A stretch of 6,744 nucleotides of DNA from Thermoplasmata archaeon (lineage in GTDB: Archaea; Thermoplasmatota; Thermoplasmata; Thermoplasmatales; Thermoplasmataceae), in assembly GCA_021850745.1 (NCBI GenBank), contig JAJZKX010000101.1, positions 1 to 6,744 on the forward strand, given 5' to 3'. A model generated the notes under the pieces. That model was not told the DNA's origin, searched no databases, and worked only from the letters and a program-made list of their open reading frames with translations. The translations under genes were made by a program, and so were the position numbers. Shown here piece by piece: positions 1-5,617 of the stretch (its first letter is position 1; each line of letters starts with the position of its first letter).

Positions 1-2
1 AT

Positions 3-527
3 ACTTCCCAGGGTAATATTGAGGGATTCTGGGCAACCGGAAATGAATTTTACTTTCTCAACTCATCTGAGGGGAACTTCAACTTGGAATCAATTTACTC
101 AAGCACTGGTCAATTTAGCGGTTCTTTTGGTGTCGCCGGCAAGAACATATCGCTTGTACAGGGTGTAATCCTAAGCCTGAATAACGGTGTTTACAGCGCT
201 ATTTCAACGAAGGGGAAGATAATGTGGACGCTGGGGCATTCCTTTTCCGTCCCCATATCTTCCGCTTCAAGCATATTTGGCATTACAAATGGATATGCGG
301 TAATTTCAGTCATTGGTTCCCATTACCATTATTTTGTCGTTAATCTGACATCAGGAAAAATTGCCTGGAATAGAATATACTACCCACTGGCTTCTTTGTA
401 TGGCCAAGGTGGGATACCCGCAGACCCTATTGCATTTGGGGATGGCTTCGCCATATTCTCCATGGCATCTCCAAAAGGCAACCTGTCAATCCTCGCCGTA
501 AACGTTGTGCATCTTGGGCTATCTTAA
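3..527 (+). CDS. PQQ-like beta-propeller repeat protein, C-terminal part (5' truncated by window edge)
   Basis: The frame is open from the first complete codon to a TAA at 525-527, giving 174 visible residues; the true start lies left of the window. The internal TTG at 84 is just a leucine codon, because coherent protein sequence continues upstream of it. Two stretches fit the PQQ/WD40-like blade signature in which a hydrophobic strand is followed by a turn and G-K-I-x-W: STKGKIMW near 206-229 and NLTSGKIAW near 344-370. A third strand (LSILAVNV) follows near the end without its own G-K-x-W, as happens when the last blade closes with the N-terminal strand. The sequence is rich in Ser, Gly, Asn and aromatic residues, as in secreted or surface proteins, but the N-terminus that would show a signal peptide is missing. 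There is no membrane segment or obvious enzyme motif in the visible part. Such propellers are usually binding scaffolds or extracellular proteins; no specific function is assigned. The PQQ-like fold is moderately sure; cofactor binding is not implied. Confidence 0.6.
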   Translation, partial: TSQGNIEGFWATGNEFYFLNSSEGNFNLESIYSSTGQFSGSFGVAGKNISLVQGVILSLNNGVYSAISTKGKIMWTLGHSFSVPISSASSIFGITNGYAVISVIGSHYHYFVVNLTSGKIAWNRIYYPLASLYGQGGIPADPIAFGDGFAIFSMASPKGNLSILAVNVVHLGLS

Positions 528-548
528 GCCCATGGTTCGGGATTACTG

Positions 549-602
549 AAATTTTCCCTCATGAAAATAGTCAAAAATTCCGGAAATTTGAGGGAAATTT
601 TT
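549..602. terminator. Imperfect inverted repeat between convergent genes, probable bidirectional terminator
   Basis: The left arm at 549-561 (aaattttccctca) pairs with 589-600 (tgagggaaattt): nine consecutive base pairs, then one bulged T, then three more A-T pairs. The right arm runs into TTTTT at 598-602. The 27-nt loop carries a perfect 8-bp palindrome, ttccggaa, at 578-585. The element sits between the stop of the propeller gene (527) and the stop of taw1 (601), so transcripts from both sides would end in it. Its right end touches the last codon of taw1. Archaeal termination mostly relies on T-runs rather than hairpins, so the terminator role is an inference from position. Confidence 0.5.
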
Positions 603-1554
603 AGAATTTGCTGCCGCCAATGGCGCTGAAATCGATCTTTGCCATGGCAGGGTCCTTTGCCAGGAGCGTTACCCTGCTGTCCCTTCTTTCGGAAGCAAGT
701 TCATAGCCAAGGTTCTCCCCAAGCTGCCTGCTGAAATCTACTATGAGATCATGCGATGGCATATTGTCAATGCCCAGCCTGTTTATTGACTGGCCAACAT
801 GGACATAGCCCTTTGATTCGATGAAATTGGGATCGGCTATCCTATCCATCCTGGTATATTCCTCTATGTATGGCATGTTAACATCCTTCACAAGGGTGTG
901 CCTGATTACTTTCCTGGTATTCAGAGAAGGCAGGAGCTCCAGGGTCCTGTTGAAATTCTCCCAGGCATTCCCAATCGACGGGTTGAGGAGGTCGAAAAAG
1001 ATTTCCTTGGTTGGGCCAGCGGTGGTTACGTAAAGCTGTGTGGGAAGAGGATCTAGTTTCTCCAGTACCATTGGCAAAGTTCCGTTTGTAACAAGGAATG
1101 TCGATATCCCTCTCCTGTGTGCCAGTTCAATAAATTCTCCCAATCTTGTATAAAGGGTTGGTTCCCCGGTAAGTGAAATGGCAATGTGCTTCGGGTCATC
1201 TGCCTCTTTCCACTTTTCCTCAGTTACCTTTGGATTGCCCTTGAAGCCTGATATGAGCTTCTTGTGGGCCTTGATGGACTCTTCAAGTATAAACTCAGGG
1301 TCATCCTCGTCTGAAATGTGCATGCTGTCAAATCCCTGAAATCTCCAGCAGAATGAGCAATTCTCAGTGCAGGAGCTCAGTGCAGGTGTCATCTGGACGC
1401 ACTGGTGGGACTTGATTCCATAGAAATCTCCTTTGTAGCATCCACGGCCGCCAGTGAGCTCGTTCTTTGTCCAGTGGCATACCTTGACTGCGGAATGCTT
1501 TCCCACAAGCCCGTAATGCTGCTTCTTGTAGATTTCTACATATTGGGTTTCCAC
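601..1554 (-). CDS. taw1: tRNA-Phe 4-demethylwyosine synthase Taw1 (TYW1), radical SAM
   Basis: A 317-residue protein, normal length for archaeal Taw1. The family condenses N1-methylguanosine at position 37 of tRNA-Phe with two carbons from pyruvate, forming the tricyclic 4-demethylwyosine base that stabilises the anticodon; it acts in the cytoplasm after Trm5. The radical SAM cluster motif is C62-TEN-C66-SF-C69-WR. Three further cysteines, C26, C39 and C52, match the ligands of the second [4Fe-4S] cluster known in archaeal Taw1, and the positions agree with those I recall for the Pyrococcus enzyme. LTGEPT (128-133) and VTNGT (155-159) are typical radical SAM barrel segments. The C-terminal part with GYVHVGQSINRL (249-260) fits the wyosine-formation domain. 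The GTG at 1554 is chosen because it gives the expected cysteine numbering and because a TATA box lies 23-24 nt upstream, which suggests a leaderless message. It is divergent from the acetyltransferase gene and looks monocistronic. Identification is very secure. Confidence 0.96.
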   Translation of the reverse strand: METQYVEIYKKQHYGLVGKHSAVKVCHWTKNELTGGRGCYKGDFYGIKSHQCVQMTPALSSCTENCSFCWRFQGFDSMHISDEDDPEFILEESIKAHKKLISGFKGNPKVTEEKWKEADDPKHIAISLTGEPTLYTRLGEFIELAHRRGISTFLVTNGTLPMVLEKLDPLPTQLYVTTAGPTKEIFFDLLNPSIGNAWENFNRTLELLPSLNTRKVIRHTLVKDVNMPYIEEYTRMDRIADPNFIESKGYVHVGQSINRLGIDNMPSHDLIVDFSRQLGENLGYELASERRDSRVTLLAKDPAMAKIDFSAIGGSKF

Positions 1555-1573
1555 GAGGCAACAGAATTTGAGC

Positions 1574-1581
1574 TTATATAA
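1574..1581 (-). promoter_or_regulatory. TATA box for taw1 (leaderless promoter)
   Basis: The octamer ttatataa is centred about 23-24 nt upstream of the taw1 GTG, and on the minus strand the purine-rich aggtaaagg precedes it where a BRE would be. Archaeal TATA boxes are centred roughly 25 nt upstream of the start site, so transcription should begin at or within a few bases of the start codon, leaving no room for a Shine-Dalgarno sequence. The octamer is its own reverse complement, so it could in principle also act rightward, but then the start site would fall near 1604, far from the acetyltransferase ATG. Confidence 0.6.
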
Positions 1582-1623
1582 CCTTTACCTTGCCAGCTGA
1601 GCCACAAAGCTATCCTGGATCAG

Positions 1624-1631
1624 CATTAATT
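1624..1631 (+). promoter_or_regulatory. Possible weak TATA element for the acetyltransferase gene
   Basis: The A/T-rich stretch cattaatt is centred about 26 nt upstream of the ATG at 1654, the distance expected for a leaderless archaeal transcript. It is a poor match to a TATA consensus and no clear BRE precedes it. It favours the ATG at 1654 over the TTG at 1630, which would fall inside the element. Evidence is positional only. Confidence 0.3.
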
Positions 1632-1653
1632 GGTGGTTTCCATACAGTTAGAG

Positions 1654-2472
1654 ATGGCAGAATTCACCATTGAACCGCTACCAATTGATATGGAAACAAA
1701 GTACATGGGCTTCCTGAGGGAGTATGACTTCTCACCAGGCGATGAAACCATATTCAGATGGTACAGGAAACTTGAAGGGACAAACATGTATGTTTCCACA
1801 GACAACGGAAATATCATAGCTACAGCCATGTCATTCTCCTTTGGAAAAACTGGGTGGCTAGGGGCAATCTGTACACATGCAGATTATCGTGGAATGGGGC
1901 TGGGAAAGACCATCACGCAATATGCAATAGGCCGCCTCAGAAACCAGGGTGCAGAAACCATTCTTCTCAGGGCAAGCGAAGAGGGGGCCAGGCTTTACAG
2001 GAAAATGGGTTTCCAGGTTTCAGGAAGCTACGAGAATTTCTTCGTGAAATCAGGTGATTTCAAGCCATACTGCGGGAAAAATATCTTTGGCATTAATTAC
2101 CTGTCCGAAAGGCATTTCCTGCTTGATTCAGAATTCACTGGAGAATTGCGGAAACCTGCACTTTCCAGCTTGCCTGGGTTAACGGGATACGAATTGCTCG
2201 AGGGTGGAGAACTGAGGGCATTCATCTATCCTTCTATTGGAGATGGGATTGTGGGCATGACAAAGGAAGTGGGTTTCATACCTGACATGGTGCAAAGAGC
2301 AATGTCCGGGAGATCAGGAAAAGTAAGGACTCTCAGAGGAAGCGTACTAAATAAGCACATGCACGAGCTCGGCTTTGAAACGAATGATGGTGCAAGGAGA
2401 ATGGTTCTTGGCAAGGATCCGATAAAAAATAAAAATGGGATTATTGGAACCATAAGTTCCAGTATTGGGTAG
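1654..2472 (+). CDS. GNAT-family N-acetyltransferase with extra C-terminal domain
   Basis: A 272-residue protein from the ATG at 1654. The frame continues upstream to TTG 1630 and GTG 1633, but those would add a short unconserved-looking lead (VSIQLE) and overlap the only candidate promoter element. Residues about 45-130 form a GNAT domain: beta-strand IIATAMSFSF (54-63), the acetyl-CoA pyrophosphate-binding motif R79-GMGLG (Q/R-x-x-G-x-G type), and the late motif A112-RLYRKMGF-120 containing the usual aromatic and Gly-Phe. The family transfers an acetyl group from acetyl-CoA to an amine; the acceptor here cannot be read from sequence and could be a protein, metabolite or antibiotic-like amine. 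Residues about 170-253 form a second module ending in NKHMHELGF (233-241) and RRMVLG (249-254). This resembles the end of another GNAT-like fold (as in YitH-type tandem acetyltransferases) but lacks the R-x-x-G-x-G loop, so it probably binds substrate rather than CoA. It converges on the thermosome gene with a 5-nt gap. Confidence 0.82.
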   Translation: MAEFTIEPLPIDMETKYMGFLREYDFSPGDETIFRWYRKLEGTNMYVSTDNGNIIATAMSFSFGKTGWLGAICTHADYRGMGLGKTITQYAIGRLRNQGAETILLRASEEGARLYRKMGFQVSGSYENFFVKSGDFKPYCGKNIFGINYLSERHFLLDSEFTGELRKPALSSLPGLTGYELLEGGELRAFIYPSIGDGIVGMTKEVGFIPDMVQRAMSGRSGKVRTLRGSVLNKHMHELGFETNDGARRMVLGKDPIKNKNGIIGTISSSIG

Positions 2473-2477
2473 GAGGT

Positions 2478-4103
2478 TTAATCTTCTCCGCCCATGCCGC
2501 CCTGTGGCATGCCGCCAGCTGGTCCTCTTGATCCCTTTGTGGCGATGACATCATCGATTCTAAGGATCATTACCGCGGCTTCGGTTGCTGCCTCAATGGC
2601 CTGCTTACCTACCCTGACCGGCTCGATAACGCCAACCTTGTCCATTTCCTCGACCTTGCCGCTGTATACGTTGATACCTGCGGTCTTCTTACCCTTGGCA
2701 TGCTCGTTCCTTATCTTTATGAGTATGTCAATTGCATCAAGGCCCGCGTTTTCCGAAAGAGCCCTTGGGATTTCCTCAAGCGCATTTGCGAACTTTTCAA
2801 TTGCAAGCTGCTGCCTGCCACCCACTTTTGAGGCATATTCCCTGAGCTTGAGGGAGATTTCTGCTGCTGTTGAGCCTCCTCCTGTGACATAGCCCTCGTC
2901 CTCAACTGCTGCGGCAACAACGTGAGTTGAGTCGGTTATAGACCTGTCGATTTCGTCCACAACATGGTCGGTGCCTCCCCTGACAAGTATGCTGACCGCC
3001 TTGGGGTTCTTGCATCCTCTCACGAATGTGAGGTAGTCATCGCCAATCTTTACCTGCTCAACTTCATCAGCGGATCCGAGGTCCTGTGGGCCAAGTTCGT
3101 CAACTGATGATGCAATTGCTGCTCCAGTTGCCTTTGAGAGTTTCTCTATGTCGCTCTTTTTCACCCTTCTCACAGCATATATCCCCTCTTTTGAGAGGTA
3201 GTGCTGCGCAAGGTCGTCTATCCCCTTCTGGGTGATTAGGACGTTTGCCCCGCTTTCCTTGACCTTCCTTACCATGTCCTTGAGGACGGTCTCTTCCTGG
3301 CTGAGGAATTTCTGGATCATTGACGGGTCATCTATCCTTATGTTTGTGTCAAACTCAGGCTTCTTGATTTCAAGCGCAGCGTTGAGCAGAGCAACCTTTG
3401 CCCCCTTAACGAAGTTGGGCATTCCCGGGTGCACCTTTTCCTTGTCAACAATGATTCCATAAATGAGCTGGGTTTCGTCAATGTCTCCGCCCTGCTTCTT
3501 CACGATCTGGATGTTATCAAAGTCAACGGAGTATCCGTTTTCTGTCTTTTCGGCCACTGCCCTGATTGCCTCGTATGAGATTTCCGAGAGCTTTTCTTTG
3601 CTGGAGGAAGCGCTCTTGCTGCTAAGTGAGGTTGCTGCCATCTTCATGAGCAGCTCCTTGTCTGTGAACTTCACAGGCTTCTTGACTTCATCAAGAATCT
3701 TCTTTGCCTGGTCTGCAGCCATCCTGTACCCGGCAGAAATCACTGTGGGGTGCACGTTCTGGTTAATGAGGCTCTCAGCTTCCTGAAGAAGTGCTCCTGC
3801 TACGATGACAGCTGTTGTTGTGCCGTCTCCCACGAAAGTATCCTGGGTCTTCGAAACCTCAACCATCATCTTTGCAGCAGGATGTTCCACATCCATTTCC
3901 TTGAGAATTGTAACTCCGTCGTTGGTGATAACAATGTCACCGAGGGAGTCAACCAGCATCTTGTCCATGCCTCTTGGGCCAAGGCTTGACCTGACTGCAT
4001 TGGCTATGCTTTTTGCTGCGTCAATGTTGTTCTTCATGGCATCTTTGCCAGTCTCTCTTTTTGTACCTTCTTTTAATATGAATATTGGTTGGCCTCCAAT
4101 CAT
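2478..4103 (-). CDS. thsB: Thermosome subunit (group II chaperonin), beta-like
   Basis: A complete 541-residue archaeal chaperonin subunit. Thermosomes are double-ring ATPases in the cytoplasm that enclose and refold proteins and are abundant under heat stress. The equatorial ATPase domain is residues about 1-145 and 400-520, with L41-GPRG, N61-DG, and the nucleotide-binding G92-DGTTT. D391 in DRSITDS is the counterpart of the catalytic Asp of other chaperonins, and GGG (408-410) is conserved. The intermediate domain flanks an apical domain of about 214-365 that holds the built-in lid (helical protrusion). The N-terminus [16 protein letters not shown] is very like the Thermoplasma beta subunit as I remember it, hence the symbol; the alpha/beta assignment is less sure than the family. 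The tail from 524 on is Gly/Met-rich ([10 protein letters not shown], then ED). The ATG has a GAGG element just upstream and a TATA box 32 nt away. Thermoplasmatales usually have a second subunit gene; none is in the window. Confidence 0.95.
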   Translation of the reverse strand: MIGGQPIFILKEGTKRETGKDAMKNNIDAAKSIANAVRSSLGPRGMDKMLVDSLGDIVITNDGVTILKEMDVEHPAAKMMVEVSKTQDTFVGDGTTTAVIVAGALLQEAESLINQNVHPTVISAGYRMAADQAKKILDEVKKPVKFTDKELLMKMAATSLSSKSASSSKEKLSEISYEAIRAVAEKTENGYSVDFDNIQIVKKQGGDIDETQLIYGIIVDKEKVHPGMPNFVKGAKVALLNAALEIKKPEFDTNIRIDDPSMIQKFLSQEETVLKDMVRKVKESGANVLITQKGIDDLAQHYLSKEGIYAVRRVKKSDIEKLSKATGAAIASSVDELGPQDLGSADEVEQVKIGDDYLTFVRGCKNPKAVSILVRGGTDHVVDEIDRSITDSTHVVAAAVEDEGYVTGGGSTAAEISLKLREYASKVGGRQQLAIEKFANALEEIPRALSENAGLDAIDILIKIRNEHAKGKKTAGINVYSGKVEEMDKVGVIEPVRVGKQAIEAATEAAVMILRIDDVIATKGSRGPAGGMPQGGMGGED

Positions 4104-4140
4104 AAGTCCTCAGCAAGTAAAAATAAACTTCTATATAACC
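4104..4140 (-). promoter_or_regulatory. Thermosome promoter: TATA box plus short leader with GAGG
   Basis: On the minus strand, ggttatatag (4131-4140) gives a TATA box centred about 32 nt before the ATG, preceded by gaaat, a plausible BRE half. Transcription is predicted to begin near 4109-4111, so the leader would be only about 6-8 nt long. GAGG at 4108-4111 lies four bases before the ATG and would be at or next to the 5' end of the message. The gene therefore seems to sit between leaderless and leadered types, unlike taw1 and the DUF1805 gene, whose TATA boxes are about 8 nt closer to the start. Confidence 0.6.
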
Positions 4141-4158
4141 ATTTCTAATCTTCAGTAG

Positions 4159-4191
4159 TTCAAAAAAGCTTTGTTTTTCAAGCTTTTTGAA
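4159..4191. repeat. A/T-rich inverted repeat upstream of the thermosome promoter, candidate operator
   Basis: The left arm ttcaaaaaagctt (4159-4171) and right arm aagctttttgaa (4180-4191) are reverse complements except for one extra A on the left. They are separated by 8 nt (tgtttttc). No gene ends here on either strand, so a terminator role is unlikely. The centre lies about 40 nt upstream of the thermosome TATA box and about 55 nt upstream of the TATA box of the DUF1805 gene, so a bound dimer could affect either promoter. Binding by a regulator is inference; A-tracts can also simply bend DNA. Confidence 0.5.
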
Positions 4192-4227
4192 TAATAATCC
4201 GGAATCGCCTTGGCTGTGCAAAATTCC

Positions 4228-4234
4228 TATATTT
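4228..4234 (+). promoter_or_regulatory. TATA box for the DUF1805-Nudix unit (leaderless promoter)
   Basis: The sequence tatattt, preceded by the A-rich caaaattcc, is centred 23 nt before the ATG at 4254, nearly the same spacing as at taw1. Transcription should start at or next to the start codon, and no Shine-Dalgarno sequence is seen before the ATG. This supports the chosen start of the DUF1805 gene. Confidence 0.55.
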
Positions 4235-4253
4235 CAGCTTCACATTACTGTGT

Positions 4254-4544
4254 ATGATCGAGGCTGACAGTGTGGAAATATCTGGCTCAAAATTCGAATA
4301 TATCAGCATTCCCATGGCAAAGGCACCGCTTCTCCTCCTTAAGGGTGCCCGGGGGTTTGTAATGTGCGGCTACCTTAACCTTGAGGCTGCAAACAAACTG
4401 GGTGACTGTGCTGTCAGGGTTTCCGGTGTAAGCGACCTGAAAACCCTGCTTGACAGCAAGGCTGCAGGTGTTTCGGAGGAAGCAAGGAAGTTGGGAATAG
4501 CGGAAGGGCAGAAGGTCTCAGATTTCATACACCTTCTGGCATAG
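4254..4544 (+). CDS. DUF1805 (YunC-like) domain protein
   Basis: A 96-residue protein made up of a single DUF1805 domain, the usual length for this family. The visible family pattern is a central G34-FVMCGYLNLEAA with C38 and G39, then L49-G, the segment V56-SGVSDLKTLLDS, and the C-terminal V73-SEEARKLGIAEGQKV. This matches the order I recall for Bacillus YunC: M-C-G, then G-V-x-x-x-x-x-L-L, then A-x-x-L-G-I-x-x-G. There is no signal peptide or membrane segment, so it should be cytoplasmic. The family is widespread in archaea and Firmicutes; its biochemical function is not established as far as I know. It is the first gene of a two-gene unit with the Nudix hydrolase, which starts 6 nt after its stop, so the two are very likely co-transcribed. 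It is divergent from the thermosome gene. Confidence 0.82.
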   Translation: MIEADSVEISGSKFEYISIPMAKAPLLLLKGARGFVMCGYLNLEAANKLGDCAVRVSGVSDLKTLLDSKAAGVSEEARKLGIAEGQKVSDFIHLLA

Positions 4545-4550
4545 GGCCAT

Positions 4551-5006
4551 ATGGCATCAGGAAAGGCAGCAGTTGGAATTTTGCAGAACGGGAACCAGAC
4601 TCTCCTCATAAGAAGGATGGAATTTCCCGGCGATCCCTGGTCAGGGAATATAGCCTTCCCCGGGGGACATATAAAGGATGGTGAAACAATCCATCAGGGC
4701 CTCCTCAGGGAGATCAATGAAGAAGTCAGCATGGAACTCAAGGAAACCCAGATCGTCAGGGGACTGGAATCTGTGACACCTTTCAGGGCACCGAACCTTC
4801 TTGTCTATCCTTTCATTCTCACTGTTGAAGGCTTCTCAGAAGCGAAACCCGGGCCCGAAGTGGCAGAAATAAGGGTGGTCAACCTGCAGGATTACAAGCA
4901 AACAAGGCATCCAACCAATGGATTTCCTGCTCTGGATTACGGAGGTTGGATCGTATGGGGACTGACATACAGGATAATATATGGGTTAATGGGCTTTGGG
5001 CCATAG
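4551..5006 (+). CDS. Nudix hydrolase, CoA diphosphatase-like
   Basis: A 151-residue protein with a clear Nudix box: G39-x5-E45-x7-R53-E54-I-x-E57-E58. Nudix enzymes cleave a diphosphate linked to another group X, using Mg2+ held by the glutamates of this helix. Just before the box is DPWSGNIAFPGG (28-39), and near the end WGLTYRII (136-143). Both resemble the CoA diphosphatase branch (NudL/NUDT7-like), which splits CoA to 3',5'-ADP and phosphopantetheine. Two departures are visible: the Gly that usually follows EE-x is Ser60, and the second Arg of the CoA-type motif (LLTxR-x5-R-x3-G) is Asp28. The substrate could therefore differ, for example another nucleoside diphosphate derivative. It is shorter than bacterial NudL (about 190 residues), mostly at the N-terminus. 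The ATG lies 6 nt after the DUF1805 stop with no good ribosome-binding site, suggesting coupled translation. It converges on iorB. Confidence 0.87.
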   Translation: MASGKAAVGILQNGNQTLLIRRMEFPGDPWSGNIAFPGGHIKDGETIHQGLLREINEEVSMELKETQIVRGLESVTPFRAPNLLVYPFILTVEGFSEAKPGPEVAEIRVVNLQDYKQTRHPTNGFPALDYGGWIVWGLTYRIIYGLMGFGP

Positions 5007-5008
5007 GC

Positions 5009-5617
5009 CTAATGGCTGGGCACTTCCAACTGTTCCGCCCGACCCATCTGCAAACCAGCCTCGAGCGCCTTCAGGTTTATTTCAAGCGCCTTTTTTGAGA
5101 AAGTTCGGGCAATCTGGTTCTTCACAGCTTCCATAGACAGGGGGAGCCAGCCTGTGCCGATTGCAAACCCGAGCAGGGCAATGTTCGCTGCCTTGTAATT
5201 GCCAGAACTCCTTGCTATGGATACTGCATCCACGGCCCTAACATGAAAGTCGCCTGAAACGGATCGGACAATATCCTGCAAATCTGGATATTCCTCATGC
5301 CTTATGCTGAGGGATATGGGTACCATCTTTTCAGTGCTCATGACAACCTTCGACCCAACCGAAGCCCTGGAAAGGGCACGTTTTGTCTCGAGGGGTTCCA
5401 TTCCTATAGTAAGGTCAACATCGCCATCCGGTATGATGGGGGCATGGAAATCTCCTATCCTCACATCAACTGTGACTGATCCGCCCCGCTGGGCAAGGCC
5501 ATGGATTTCAGACATTATGACCTTCTCGCCCTGCTCAATGGCCGCCTGGGATATAATCATCCCAAGGGTAATGACTCCCTGCCCGCCCACTCCTGCCAAC
5601 AGTATGTTAGTTTTCAT
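5009..5617 (-). CDS. iorB: Indolepyruvate ferredoxin oxidoreductase, beta subunit
   Basis: A complete 202-residue protein, usual size for IorB. It is the gamma-type domain of 2-oxoacid:ferredoxin oxidoreductases, with the N-terminal Rossmann-like G9-VGGQG and the conserved HGLAQRGGSV (39-48), both hallmarks of this subunit. With IorA it converts indolepyruvate, phenylpyruvate or hydroxyphenylpyruvate plus CoA to the aryl-acetyl-CoA, CO2 and reduced ferredoxin. This is the second step in fermentation of aromatic amino acids after transamination. The protein has no cluster-binding cysteine motif of its own, as expected for this subunit. Its ATG lies inside the end of iorA (11-nt overlap) and is preceded by a strong GAGGTGG, so the pair is co-transcribed and translationally coupled. 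Its stop is 2 nt from the stop of the opposing Nudix gene. Confidence 0.95.
   Translation of the reverse strand: MKTNILLAGVGGQGVITLGMIISQAAIEQGEKVIMSEIHGLAQRGGSVTVDVRIGDFHAPIIPDGDVDLTIGMEPLETKRALSRASVGSKVVMSTEKMVPISLSIRHEEYPDLQDIVRSVSGDFHVRAVDAVSIARSSGNYKAANIALLGFAIGTGWLPLSMEAVKNQIARTFSKKALEINLKALEAGLQMGRAEQLEVPSH

Noticed and set aside
84..527. TTG at 84 as the start of the first gene
   Set aside because: The same frame is open to position 3 and reads as continuous protein upstream, so the gene is simply truncated by the window edge.
1630..1653. TTG 1630 or GTG 1633 as the start of the acetyltransferase
   Set aside because: They add eight unremarkable residues, lie inside the only candidate TATA element, and an ATG follows at 1654 at the right distance from that element.
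3805..4158. 117-codon plus-strand open frame with hydrophobic stretches, running out of the thermosome gene into the intergenic region
   Set aside because: Almost all of it is antisense to the conserved thermosome N-terminus; its hydrophobicity follows from the complementary codons, and the intergenic tail is explained by the thermosome promoter.
4021..4221. Minus-strand 66-codon open frame overlapping the thermosome start
   Set aside because: It crosses the thermosome promoter and inverted repeat out of frame and shows no domain.
4545..5005. The 8-mer gggccata at both ends of the Nudix gene, and the palindrome gccatatggc over its start codon
   Set aside because: Tempting as flanking repeats of an inserted cassette, but an 8-mer is too short to be significant here. 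The first copy lies around a normal operon junction and the second encodes the protein's last residues.
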